Positions 16,962 to 25,911 of a DNA stretch of 53,273 nucleotides are shown here, in pieces. Within the stretch, counting starts at the first letter, position 1. Each line of letters begins with the position of its first letter. Under the pieces are notes generated by a model. The model had not been told where the DNA came from. It made no database searches and saw nothing but the letters and a program-made list of their open reading frames with translations. Position numbers and translations under genes: made by a program. This DNA comes from Nitrospira sp. (GTDB taxonomy: Bacteria > Nitrospirota > Nitrospiria > Nitrospirales > Nitrospiraceae), in the NCBI GenBank assembly GCA_025934915.1, contig JAICWG010000010.1, positions 1 to 53,273 of the forward strand. The letters run 5' to 3'.

Positions 16962-18694
16962 AGCGATTCAAACGGCTGATGAGTTATGTGAAGCCGTACC
17001 GTGTACGGTTCGTGGGAGCCTTTGTCTGTTCAGGTCTGGTGGCACTGCTCAGCGGGGCCTATGCCTGGCTCGCGCGCCCGGTTTTAGACGATATCTTCAT
17101 CCAAAAAGACGAACAGATGTTGTTGGTGCTGCCGCTGGCGATCTTAGCGGTTGCGACGCTCAAGGCGGTGTTCAGCTATGGCGTGGGATATTTGATGGCC
17201 TATGTCGGCAATGGGGTCGTGGCGGACATCCGACAGCAATTGTTCCAACGGCTTATGCGGCTGTCCGTCGGATATCATGACGCCAATACATCGGGGCGGT
17301 TGGTCTCCCGGGTCGTGAACGATGTGGGAATGATGGCAAATGCCGCATCGAGCGTCGTTAAAGACATTTTCCAGAACGGGCTCACCTTTCTGGCGATGGT
17401 CGGAGTCATCATCTACCAGAATTGGAGGTTGGCGGCGATCTCTCTGGTCGTGATCCCGCTCTCGGCGCTGACGATGGTGCGGGTGGGGAAACGATTGAAA
17501 CGATTGGCGACCAGTGGACAGGAGCAAATGGGGGACATGGCCTCAACGCTCCAAGAAACATTGGCGGGCATCCGAGTCGTGAAAGCGTTCGGGCGGGAGG
17601 AGGCGGAGGCTGAACGATTCAAGGAACGAAACCAGATTTTTCTCTCGACCACGTTGAAGTCCAATCAGGTCTGGTCGCTCGGCCACTCACACATGGAAAT
17701 CATCGGAGTGATCGGTATCGCGATCATTATTTGGTATGGAGGCTATCTGGTCATTCATGAGGCGATGACTCCGGGCGCCTTTTTCTCGTTCCTGGCGGCG
17801 ATGTTTATGGCCTATACCCCGATCAAAAAACTATCGGGCGCCAACAATTTGATTCAACAGGCGCTGGCGGCGGCTGAGCGGGTCTTCGACGTGTTGGACT
17901 TGGAAACCGAACAGTCTCAAAATTGCGGTACGATCCCATTGGCGGGAATCAATCGGGCTATTGAATTCCAGGGGGTTTCCCTGCGGTATGAGAATCAGAC
18001 GGTCTCGGCTCTGACCGATGTGGATCTCACGATCAAGCCCGGCGAAGTGGTGGCGCTCGTCGGGAGTAGCGGAAGCGGAAAGACCACATTGGTCAGTTTG
18101 CTGCCGCGTTTCTATGAACCGACACTGGGTGGCATTTACATAGACGGCATCCCCTTGACCTCGTACGAGTTACAATCACTGCGGGCCCATATCGGAATCG
18201 TCTCGCAAGAGATCGTCTTGTTCGATGATACGGTCCGAAGCAACATCGCGTTCGGAAGGACCGGTGCCGGTCAGGCCGACATCGAACAGGCGGCGAAATT
18301 GGCCTATGCCCATGACTTTATTCTCCGCCTGCCCAAAGGATACGATACGGTCATCGGGGAACGCGGCCTCAAGCTATCAGGCGGCGAGCGGCAACGCATG
18401 GCGATCGCCCGAGCCATTCTTCGTGACCCGCCGCTTCTGATCCTTGATGAAGCGACATCGGCGCTCGACACCGAGTCTGAACGGATCGTGCAGTTGGCCT
18501 TGGCCAATTTGATGAAGAGTCGAACGACACTGGTGATTGCACATCGACTCTCGACCATTCAAAACGCGGATCGAATCATCGTCTTGGATCGAGGGACTAT
18601 CGTTGAAATGGGCTCTCATGATGAACTGCTTCGGCAGGGAGGCGTCTATCGACGTCTGCATGCCCTGCAATTTCAGGATGTGACCAGTGTGTGA
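16949..18694 (+). CDS. msbA: Lipid A export ABC transporter MsbA
   Basis: Half-transporter of 581 residues that flips lipid A-core across the inner membrane. Six membrane helices fill residues 20-300 (for example FVGAFVCSGLVALLSGAYAW and FFSFLAAMFMAYTPIKKLSG). The nucleotide-binding domain has Walker A VALVGSSGSGKTTLV (about 368-382), Q-loop IGIVSQEIVLFDDTV, signature LSGGERQRMAIARAI, Walker B PLLILDEATSALD and the switch His in VIAHRLSTI. It overlaps lpxB and lies 16 nt before the acyltransferase gene. Confidence 0.95.
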   Translation: MSGLERFKRLMSYVKPYRVRFVGAFVCSGLVALLSGAYAWLARPVLDDIFIQKDEQMLLVLPLAILAVATLKAVFSYGVGYLMAYVGNGVVADIRQQLFQRLMRLSVGYHDANTSGRLVSRVVNDVGMMANAASSVVKDIFQNGLTFLAMVGVIIYQNWRLAAISLVVIPLSALTMVRVGKRLKRLATSGQEQMGDMASTLQETLAGIRVVKAFGREEAEAERFKERNQIFLSTTLKSNQVWSLGHSHMEIIGVIGIAIIIWYGGYLVIHEAMTPGAFFSFLAAMFMAYTPIKKLSGANNLIQQALAAAERVFDVLDLETEQSQNCGTIPLAGINRAIEFQGVSLRYENQTVSALTDVDLTIKPGEVVALVGSSGSGKTTLVSLLPRFYEPTLGGIYIDGIPLTSYELQSLRAHIGIVSQEIVLFDDTVRSNIAFGRTGAGQADIEQAAKLAYAHDFILRLPKGYDTVIGERGLKLSGGERQRMAIARAILRDPPLLILDEATSALDTESERIVQLALANLMKSRTTLVIAHRLSTIQNADRIIVLDRGTIVEMGSHDELLRQGGVYRRLHALQFQDVTSV

Positions 18695-18710
18695 CGACGT
18701 GAGGTGCTGA

Positions 18711-19399
18711 GTGGTGAGTGCTGAGAGTGGGAAGAGCCTGAAGAAGCGAGTCCAACAGTGGGTGAAATTCTCTCTGCTGCCACCGCTCGGAGCCGCTGCC
18801 ATTCGCAGCGTCGCGCGCACGATGCACTGTGAGACGCTCGGTCACGAAGCGCTCGATGGGTTGTATCGGGAAGGGCGGAACATCATTCTCGCGTTTTGGC
18901 ATGCCCAGCAATTGATGATCCCGATCGGCTATCGAGGAACCGGTTCCCATGTGCTCATCAGCCAGCATGGCGATGGGGAAATCATCGCCCGGATCATTGC
19001 TCGGTTCGGTCACGAAGCGGTTCGTGGGTCGAGTACGCGTGGAGGCACCGGCGCGCTTCGGGCCCTGATCAAGCTGGGACGGTCAGGACGGGATGTCGTG
19101 GTGACACCCGACGGCCCCAAGGGGCCGCGTCATGTCGCAAAGCTCGGAGTGATTCATCTGGCGAAGGTGACAGGCCTTCCCATCGTGCCGCTGGCCTTTG
19201 CCTGTTCAAAAAAAAACTCTTTGCGAGCTGGGATCGCTACATGGTCCCGTACCCGTTTTCCAGAGGGCTATTTCTCTACGGAAATCCACTCCGGGTCTCG
19301 CGCGAAGCCGATGACGCCTCACTCGAGGCGACTCGCCTGGAGCTTGAGACGGTCCTCAATCGACTGACGGATCAGGCGGAACAAAACGTTATTCGTTAA
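18711..19399 (+). CDS. DUF374 lysophospholipid acyltransferase-like protein, frame break at an A9 run
   Basis: DUF374 proteins are LPLAT-type acyltransferases often found beside msbA and waaA, with a presumed role in lipid A or Kdo-lipid acylation. The first frame reads NIILAFWHAQQLMIPIGYRG, ISQHGDGEIIARIIARFG, GSSTRGGTGALRALIKLG and VVTPDGPKGPRHVAKLGV, all family blocks. At nine A residues (19208-19216) the frame is lost and would end at 19367 after junk. The other frame continues correctly as KKLFASWDRYMVPYPFSRGL and on to TAG/TAA near 19399. One added A, or a -1 slip at A AAA AAC, restores a product of about 229 residues. The choice between sequencing error, pseudogene and programmed slippage is open. 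Confidence 0.82.
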
Positions 19400-19479
19400 T
19401 CGTCAAGCGCAGTCCCAGCGCGAATGCTTCAGGTCATTCTATGTTTGATGCATGACAAGCGGCGGTCAGCGGTGTTTCC

Positions 19480-20817
19480 ATGTGGAAACTTCTCTATAAC
19501 ATCGGCCTTCTTCTCGCGACCCCTGTGATTGTGGGCGTCCTCTTGGCCAAGCCACGCTGCAGGCCTGGATTTTTCCAGCGGATGGGCCGACAGGATCGGT
19601 CTCCCAACAGCGGTGGATCGCCTCAGCCGCTTATTTGGGTGCACGCCGTGTCGCTTGGTGAAGTGGTGGCGGCAGCGCCGTTGGTGAAGGCACTGCACGA
19701 GCGCCATCCGGAGTTTCGCTACATCGTAACGACGGTCACCGAGACCGGCCGTGAGGCGGTCGAACAACGCTTAGGTGGTATTGCCGAACATCGATACGCT
19801 CCGCTCGATTTTCCCTGGGCTGTGGCAAGTATGGTTCGGCGCCTGCGTCCAATACTCTATGTGTTCGTCGAGACCGAAATATGGCCGAACTTATTGTGGA
19901 CGTTACGGGAGCAGGATGTGCCCTCCGTATTGGTGAATGGGCGGTTGTCTTCCCGGTCGTTTCGCCGTCAGGACTTGCCCATGATTCGGTCCTTCTATCG
20001 TTCCGTGCTTCAGACATTGACGCTCTGTCTCACGCAATCCGATAGAGATGGAGATCGTCTTGTTGCCTTGGGGGCCGATCCGACGCGGGTTCACGTGACC
20101 GGCAATATCAAGTTTGATCAGCCGCTGCCGGATATTCGATCGGATGAGTCGCTCCGCCGAAGCTTCGGGATCGATGAGCGCGAACAGTTGATTCTCGCCG
20201 GCAGTACGCATCCCGGCGAAGAGGAACTGCTGGTTTCGGCTTATCGGCGCGTCGTGAAGACCTATCCCTCAACGGTCTTGATGGTGGCGCCTCGCCATAT
20301 CGAGCGGGCGGAACGAGTCGAGGCGACGCTTCGAGAAGCAGGAATGGTCGTCCAGCGGAGGAGTCGGATTTGGGAGAAGCAGTCTGGTCCACGCGTGGTC
20401 ATTTTGGATACCAGAGGAGAGTTGTCTCGCGCCTATCGAGAAGCCGTCGTGGCATTCGTCGGCGGAACTCTGGTTCCCGTGGGTGGGCACAATTTGTTGG
20501 AACCGGCTGTGTGGGGCACGCCTGTCATGTTTGGGCCCCATACGGACCATTGCGCTGAGGTTGCGACGCTCTTATCCGAGGCCGGAGGAGGTCGACGAGT
20601 GGCGGGAGTGGAGGATCTTGTTGCCTCTCTTGAAGAATGGCTGGGTCAGCCTGAAATTCGATATCGGGTAGGCCAGGCTGCAAGGCAGGCGGTGTTGAAC
20701 AATCAAGGCGCGCTCACACGGAGTCTGGCGTTCATTGAAACCTGTCTCCGTGCGGCTTCTTCGTATTCCGACTCCTGTGTGGAGACGGGGACGGGACCTC
20801 TGATGGCCAAACACTAA
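19480..20817 (+). CDS. waaA: 3-deoxy-D-manno-octulosonic acid (Kdo) transferase
   Basis: WaaA (GT30) adds Kdo from CMP-Kdo to lipid IVA. The protein is 445 residues with an N-terminal membrane anchor (LLYNIGLLLATPVIVGVLLA). The acceptor-domain block is WVHAVSLGEVVAAAPLVKAL, including the catalytic Glu of SLGE. It also has VETEIWPNLLWTL, the conserved GNIKFDQP block (about 209-216), and the donor-site motif GTLVPVGGHNLLEPAVWGTP. Mono- or bifunctional Kdo transfer cannot be told from sequence. It lies 80 nt after the DUF374 gene and one nt before lpxK. Confidence 0.95.
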   Translation: MWKLLYNIGLLLATPVIVGVLLAKPRCRPGFFQRMGRQDRSPNSGGSPQPLIWVHAVSLGEVVAAAPLVKALHERHPEFRYIVTTVTETGREAVEQRLGGIAEHRYAPLDFPWAVASMVRRLRPILYVFVETEIWPNLLWTLREQDVPSVLVNGRLSSRSFRRQDLPMIRSFYRSVLQTLTLCLTQSDRDGDRLVALGADPTRVHVTGNIKFDQPLPDIRSDESLRRSFGIDEREQLILAGSTHPGEEELLVSAYRRVVKTYPSTVLMVAPRHIERAERVEATLREAGMVVQRRSRIWEKQSGPRVVILDTRGELSRAYREAVVAFVGGTLVPVGGHNLLEPAVWGTPVMFGPHTDHCAEVATLLSEAGGGRRVAGVEDLVASLEEWLGQPEIRYRVGQAARQAVLNNQGALTRSLAFIETCLRAASSYSDSCVETGTGPLMAKH

Positions 20818-20818
20818 C

Positions 20819-21910
20819 ATGGCATTCTTGCAGCCTGGACAACCGGTCTGTAAAGGGCTCTACTGGGTTGCCGGGTTGTACGGCCTCATTGTCCGATTTC
20901 GACTGTGGTGCTATCGGAAAGGGTGGCTAAGCACCACACGGCTGTCCTGTCGTGTGGTGAGCGTGGGCAATCTTACGGTCGGGGGGACAGGAAAAACCCC
21001 CATCGTGATTTTCCTGACGGGCTGGCTGTCGGCTAAAGGACGGAGAGTGGCGATCTTGAGCCGTGGGTACAAACGGACGAGTAAGGCGCCTCGTCTTCTC
21101 GTCTCCGATGGGTCACGAATTTTGGTGGGTCCGCTAGAAGCGGGAGACGAGCCGTTTCTCATGGCACAACGTTGCCCACAGGCGATTGTCGCGGTGGGAG
21201 CCGATCGGGTTGCACTAGGGCAGTGGGTGTTGGAACAGCATCCAGTCGACTGCATCGTGTTGGATGATGGTTTTCAACATCGATCACTTTATCGTGATGT
21301 CGATCTTGTGCTGCTGGATGCCACTGATACCGCGGGACTTGATGCGCTGCTTCCGGCCGGAAGACTGCGGGAACCCTTGACGGAGCTGAGTCGAGCCGGC
21401 GCGGTTGTGATTACCCGTGCCGATTCGCGTCAGGATGTAGATGCGATCTACGACCGCTTGCGAACGATCTCATGTTTACCCGAAGACGTCGTTGAAGTTG
21501 TGTTTCGACCGGAGTCCGTCATGTCGCTTGTTTCGGGTGAGCGGCAACCGGTTGAATGGTGTCGAAGGAAAAAATCATGGTTGGTCAGCGGCGTCGGGAA
21601 TAGCCGATCATTCCGTCGATCAGCCGAAGCCATAGGGGTTGAGATTCTGGGTGAGACCGCCTTTGAAGACCATCACGACTATCGCCACGACGATATCGAG
21701 AAGATTCGTGCCGATCTGCAGGCCACTGGTTGCGAAATCGTTCTGACAACTGAGAAGGACGGAGGGAAGTTGCTTCCCTTGCTCATGCCAAGCGACTCCT
21801 GGTGGATGCTTCGCCTTGGAACCGAAATCGTACGTGGAGAAGAGCGGCTGTATGGTTTGATCGGTGGGCCGTTAACCGGTGAGATGGAAGAGGTGGAGTC
21901 TCGTGCGTAG
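20819..21910 (+). CDS. lpxK: Tetraacyldisaccharide 4'-kinase LpxK
   Basis: LpxK phosphorylates the 4' position of the lipid A disaccharide using ATP. The 363 residues include an N-terminal hydrophobic helix (YWVAGLYGLIVRFRLWCYR), the Walker A-type loop VGNLTVGGTGKTPIVIFL (about 49-66), LSRGYKR, VGADRVA and the catalytic segment IVLDDGFQHRSLYRDVDLVL, and a C-terminal DHHDYRHDDIEKI block followed by TTEKDGGKL. It starts one base after the waaA stop and overlaps the next gene by 8 nt, so translation is likely coupled. Confidence 0.95.
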   Translation: MAFLQPGQPVCKGLYWVAGLYGLIVRFRLWCYRKGWLSTTRLSCRVVSVGNLTVGGTGKTPIVIFLTGWLSAKGRRVAILSRGYKRTSKAPRLLVSDGSRILVGPLEAGDEPFLMAQRCPQAIVAVGADRVALGQWVLEQHPVDCIVLDDGFQHRSLYRDVDLVLLDATDTAGLDALLPAGRLREPLTELSRAGAVVITRADSRQDVDAIYDRLRTISCLPEDVVEVVFRPESVMSLVSGERQPVEWCRRKKSWLVSGVGNSRSFRRSAEAIGVEILGETAFEDHHDYRHDDIEKIRADLQATGCEIVLTTEKDGGKLLPLLMPSDSWWMLRLGTEIVRGEERLYGLIGGPLTGEMEEVESRA

Positions 21911-23621
21911 GAATGTTCCCCGCAAAATTCTGGTGCGGGCGCCGAATTGGATCGGCGATGCCGTTATGTGCGAGCCGGCTGTCCGAGGCCTGCGATCTCT
22001 GTTCCCCGAGGCGGAGTTGACGATGCTTGCCAAACCTCCCATCGCGGACTTATTCATTGCCCATCCAGGTCTTAATTCCGTGGTGGTGTATGATGACAAG
22101 GGGGCTCATGCGGGGATGTCAGGAAAGTGGTCGCTAGCCGGTATGTTGCGACGGCACCGCTTCGATTTGGCGGTACTGTTTCAGAACGCGTTCGAAGCCG
22201 CATTTCTTACATGGCTCGCCGGCATCCCACGGCGATATGGGTATGCCACGGACGGAAGAGTCTTGTTTCTGACCGAACCGGTCGCTGTTCCCAACGGCCC
22301 GGTTCCGGTACATCAAGTCGAGTACTATTGGAACTTGTTGAGGCCATTAGGAATGGCTGGTCGAGCCACTCTCCCCGCATTGCTCGTTTCGGCAGACGAG
22401 GGCCGAATGGTCGACGTACGGCTTGCCTCCGCCGGTATCGATTCGTCGGATCTCATGATCGGTATCAACCCCGGATCGACCTACGGCAGCGCCAAACGTT
22501 GGTTGTCCGACCGATTTGCCGAGGTCGCGAAACGACTTGTGCGGCGATTGGAACAAGCTGAGAACGCGCGTATCGCAGTGATCATTCTTGGAGCGAAGGG
22601 AGAGGAATCACTGGGGGAGGACATTGCGGCTCAGCTCAGCGGGCGATCGGTCGTCTTATCCGGCGCGACGACCATTCGAGAGCTCATGGCGGTGGTGAAG
22701 CGTTGTCGCTTGTTGATTACGAACGATACAGGACCGATGCATATTGCGGCGGCGTTCGGTGTGCCGGTTGTTGCGGTGTTCGGCCCCACAGACTGGCGCA
22801 CCACCGCTCCCTACGGGCAAGAACGGTCGATGGTGCGGGAAGCCGTAGACTGTGCGCCCTGTCTCCTCAGGGAATGCCCGATCGATCACCGTTGCATGAC
22901 TCGCATCACCGTCGACCGGGTGTATGAAGCGGCAGTGCAACAGCTGAACGGTCTGTCTGGTCTATCTCGTCTATCTGGTCAAGACAAAACAGACCGAAGA
23001 GACCAGATCGACCAAACGAACATTCTTTCCGGTTACACCATCTTTCTGGATCGAGACGGAACGCTCAATCCCGATCTCGGTTACATCAACTCCCCCGATC
23101 AGTTTGAGCTGTTTCCAGGGGTGCCTGAGGCGCTCGCCAGACTGAAGCGGGCCGGTGCTCGATTGATCGTTGTCACTAACCAATCGGGAGTCGCGCGAGG
23201 ATTCTTGACGCGCGATGACCTCGATGCCGTGCACATGAAACTGAAGCATCTCCTCGATGGTGCTGGTGCATCACTCGACGCGATCTATTTCTGTCCTCAC
23301 CATCCTGACAACGGGTGTCACTGTCGAAAGCCGAACCGTGGGATGATCGACCAAGCTGTGCGAGAATGCGGGGTGAATCTTGATCGATCGTATCTGATCG
23401 GCGATCACATCCGCGATATCGAGTTGGCGAAGCAGATTGGGGCGCGAAGTGTCTTGGTGACGACGGGAGTCGTTCCCCCGCAGGAGGCAGAAAGTCTGAA
23501 AGCATCAGGGCCGGTTCCAGATTGGATTGCGTCCTCGCTGGCGGAAGCTGCGGGCTGGTTATTGTCCGATGCAAGCAAGTCGTCCGTACAGCTTCGCGAG
23601 CGTCAGGTCGCACATCCATGA
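21903..23621 (+). CDS. Fusion: ADP-heptose:LPS heptosyltransferase II (WaaF) + heptose bisphosphate phosphatase (GmhB)
   Basis: A 572-residue two-domain protein. Residues about 1-345 are a GT9 heptosyltransferase: KILVRAPNWIGDAVMCEPAV, GINPGSTYGSAKRW, and the donor-site block LLITNDTGPMHIAAAFGVPV. Residues about 380-560 are a HAD phosphatase of the GmhB/HisB type: IFLDRDGTLNPDLGYINS, VTNQSGVARGF, zinc ligands in CPHHPDNGCHCRKPNRGM, and LIGDHIRDIELA. GmhB removes the C7 phosphate of heptose-1,7-bisphosphate on the route to the ADP-heptose that WaaF uses. The linker (about 348-378, low complexity, rich in GLSRLSGQDKTD) lies on an imperfect inverted repeat. GTG 21903 is chosen over the in-frame GTG 21879 for its GTGGAG ribosome site. 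Confidence 0.92.
   Translation: MRRNVPRKILVRAPNWIGDAVMCEPAVRGLRSLFPEAELTMLAKPPIADLFIAHPGLNSVVVYDDKGAHAGMSGKWSLAGMLRRHRFDLAVLFQNAFEAAFLTWLAGIPRRYGYATDGRVLFLTEPVAVPNGPVPVHQVEYYWNLLRPLGMAGRATLPALLVSADEGRMVDVRLASAGIDSSDLMIGINPGSTYGSAKRWLSDRFAEVAKRLVRRLEQAENARIAVIILGAKGEESLGEDIAAQLSGRSVVLSGATTIRELMAVVKRCRLLITNDTGPMHIAAAFGVPVVAVFGPTDWRTTAPYGQERSMVREAVDCAPCLLRECPIDHRCMTRITVDRVYEAAVQQLNGLSGLSRLSGQDKTDRRDQIDQTNILSGYTIFLDRDGTLNPDLGYINSPDQFELFPGVPEALARLKRAGARLIVVTNQSGVARGFLTRDDLDAVHMKLKHLLDGAGASLDAIYFCPHHPDNGCHCRKPNRGMIDQAVRECGVNLDRSYLIGDHIRDIELAKQIGARSVLVTTGVVPPQEAESLKASGPVPDWIASSLAEAAGWLLSDASKSSVQLRERQVAHP
22950..23013. repeat. Imperfect inverted repeat inside the waaF-gmhB linker
   Basis: The left arm (22950-22972) and the right arm (22991-23013) can pair at 17 of 23 positions around an 18-nt loop. 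The left arm is built from TCTGGTCTATC-like units. The style resembles intergenic palindromes and is unlike the surrounding codons, and it falls exactly where the two enzyme domains join. Confidence 0.7.
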
Positions 23622-23747
23622 ACAGGCAATGGAGATAGAAAGGCTGTGTTCGACTCGTCTTGTGTTGACTCGGGAGCTAGGCGTAAGTTGTGTCGGTAGA
23701 GCGCGACACGCAAAGGAGTCGGCTGTGTTGCTCAGAGAGAGGGAAAG

Positions 23748-24749
23748 ATGGCAGTGAGCCGGGAGATGAACGCTTGTTCCATTCCTTGTAACCTTTGTGA
23801 CGGCACCGAGGTGTCGCTTCTTTCGAACAGGAGCCGAAGTGGGAAGCCGTTACAAACCGTCATTTGTCAAGCCTGTGGGCTCGTGTGGTCCGACCCACGT
23901 CCCCATGACGCCAGGCAGTTTTACGAGGAGGAGTATCGCCTCTCCTATAAACACACCTACTGCCCGAAACCGAAGCATGTCTTGCGCGCGGGCCATGTGG
24001 CCTTATCGCGATTCGAAAAGATCGAGCAGTTGCTGGCGAGTCGGAAAGCCGTTCTGGATGTCGGCATCGGCGGAGGAGAGTTCGCCTATCTGCTTCAATC
24101 GTCGGGGCACGGCGTGAGCGGGATTGAACCGAATAGGGGGTATGCCGACTATTCCATACAGGAATATGGGCTCACGGTTCAGGTCGGATTTGTGCAAGAT
24201 GCGGCGTTTCTATCCGAATCGTTCGATGTCGTGACGATCTGGCATGTACTCGAACATACGGAAGATCCGGGTTTCATTTTAGCCTTGCTCCGATCCTGGC
24301 TGAAACCGGACGGCACCCTTGTAGTGGAAGTTCCGAATGTGGAGGCAACGTGCCAGGCTCCCCGCAGCACGTTCCATGAAGCCCATCTCTATAATTTCAA
24401 TGTTGTGTCATTGCGCAGGCTGGCCAGAAAGCATGGATTGTACGAAACCAGGCATCTTATTTCCCGTGACGGTGGCAATATCACGATGTTCCTCACGCGC
24501 ACTGAGCCGCTGATCCAAGATCGCTACGACGCCTCGATCCCCGGCAACTGCGAATGGATCTCGAGGATCGTGCGCCAGCACAGCAACGTGCGACGGCACT
24601 TGACACCGCTGCCGTACCTACGGGCTTGGCAGCGCCTCCGCCGATCACTCCAAGAGAGGCGTGAAACGGCGGACGAGCGGAGCGGCAAGGAACTGCTCGA
24701 CACGCTTTATTCTTCTCAGCTGCAGTTCCATTCCGTAGGGCGGCCATGA
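23748..24749 (+). CDS. SAM-dependent methyltransferase with N-terminal zinc ribbon
   Basis: Class I methyltransferase of 333 residues. The N-terminus has two CxxC pairs (CNLCDG about 16-21; VICQACGLVWSDPRP about 40-54) that suggest a zinc ribbon. The SAM-binding motif I is AVLDVGIGGGEFAYLLQSS, motif II is VSGIEPNRGYADYS, and the post-I block is FDVVTIWHVLEHTEDPG with LKPDGTLVVEVPNVEA. This architecture is common among glycan or small-molecule methyltransferases in LPS clusters; the acceptor is unknown. GAGGGAAAG precedes ATG 23748. The preceding 126 bp hold nothing clear. Confidence 0.85.
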   Translation: MAVSREMNACSIPCNLCDGTEVSLLSNRSRSGKPLQTVICQACGLVWSDPRPHDARQFYEEEYRLSYKHTYCPKPKHVLRAGHVALSRFEKIEQLLASRKAVLDVGIGGGEFAYLLQSSGHGVSGIEPNRGYADYSIQEYGLTVQVGFVQDAAFLSESFDVVTIWHVLEHTEDPGFILALLRSWLKPDGTLVVEVPNVEATCQAPRSTFHEAHLYNFNVVSLRRLARKHGLYETRHLISRDGGNITMFLTRTEPLIQDRYDASIPGNCEWISRIVRQHSNVRRHLTPLPYLRAWQRLRRSLQERRETADERSGKELLDTLYSSQLQFHSVGRP

Positions 24750-24774
24750 AGAGATTCAAACCCTGCAAGGATGA

Positions 24775-25911
24775 ATGACACGCGTTCTTTCTTCGTCTTC
24801 AGTCTCTGACGAGCGGGGTTCGCCGGAAGGTTGTCCGGTGCCGTCTGTCAACTCTTTGGATAGTCGTTCCTCATCGTCGTTGAAGACCGCCCGCATCCTT
24901 TTGATCAAACCCAGTTCTCTTGGGGACATCGTTCACGCGTTTCCAGTCGTGTCGGCGATCAAAACACAATGGCCGGGTTCGCATATTACGTGGGTGGTGA
25001 AGCGCCAGTGGGCCGGTCTTGTCGAGCGGGCGGAAGGAATCGACCGTGTCTGGCCTATTGAGATGACGGTGAGGAGCTGGATCGGAGAAGGCCGGGCGCT
25101 GCGCGCACAGCGGTTTGACCTCGCCATAGATTTGCAAGGGTTGTTTCGCAGCGGCATCTTGGCACGCTTCAGCGGCGCACCGACGCGTATCGGATTCGCG
25201 AACGGCAGGGAAGGGAGCCCATGGTTCTATACTCACCGCGTACCGGTTCTTAGTCCAGATATCCACGCCGTGGACCGATATCTTTCGGTTGCCACGGCGT
25301 TGGGAGTATCTCTGCCGGACAAACCGCGATTTGGGTTTAGGTTGCTGGAAGAAGACATGACGGTTGTTCGAAAGATCTGTCAGAGTAAAGGCTTTTCGGT
25401 GGACAAGCCATGGGTCGCCATGAACATTGGGGCGCGCTGGCCGACAAAGCGCTGGCCGCTTGCATCTTTCGCCGCCGTTGTGGACCAACTGCACGAGACA
25501 CATCGTGATCCGGTCGTCATGATAGGAGGTTCAGATGAGCGCACATACATGAATAAGTTGAGAGCTCTGACGGACCGTCCGTTCATCGATCTGAGCGGTG
25601 ATATCCCATTGGGGTACTTGCTGGCACTACTCTCGAAGGCGACCGTCATGATCACAAACGATTCCGGGCCTATGCATATAGCTGCTGCGCTTGGAGTTCC
25701 AGTAGTCGCGATATTCGGCCCCACAAGTGCGGCGCGGACCGGGCCGTATGGAGGCGGCTATCAGGTACTGACCAGTCGGATCCCTTGCAGCCCTTGTTTC
25801 AGTCGTGTTTGCCGACACAATCCTGAATTGGAATGCCTCCATCTCATTAAGCCGACCCAAGTGATCGATGTTATACGGCCGCTGTTGGCGGCTCACGTAC
25901 CATGCCGATGA
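24775..25911 (+). CDS. Family 9 glycosyltransferase, WaaC-like heptosyltransferase
   Basis: GT9 protein of 378 residues. The acceptor-side motif is LLIKPSSLGDIVHAFPVVSA (about 42-61); WaaC enzymes have the same KxSSLGDIxHxxP pattern. It also has FDLAIDLQGLFRSGILA, NIGARWPTKRWPLASF and the donor motif VMITNDSGPMHIAAALGVPV. It probably adds the first heptose to Kdo. The first 37 residues are a Ser-rich extension. GTG 24838, preceded by GGAAGG at 7 nt, may be the true start and would cut 21 of them. It overlaps the next gene by 10 nt. Confidence 0.88.
   Translation: MTRVLSSSSVSDERGSPEGCPVPSVNSLDSRSSSSLKTARILLIKPSSLGDIVHAFPVVSAIKTQWPGSHITWVVKRQWAGLVERAEGIDRVWPIEMTVRSWIGEGRALRAQRFDLAIDLQGLFRSGILARFSGAPTRIGFANGREGSPWFYTHRVPVLSPDIHAVDRYLSVATALGVSLPDKPRFGFRLLEEDMTVVRKICQSKGFSVDKPWVAMNIGARWPTKRWPLASFAAVVDQLHETHRDPVVMIGGSDERTYMNKLRALTDRPFIDLSGDIPLGYLLALLSKATVMITNDSGPMHIAAALGVPVVAIFGPTSAARTGPYGGGYQVLTSRIPCSPCFSRVCRHNPELECLHLIKPTQVIDVIRPLLAAHVPCR

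Noticed and set aside
22949..23016. CRISPR-like or tandem repeat in the waaF-gmhB linker
   Set aside because: The units are short and imperfect and form one hairpin; there are no regular spacers.
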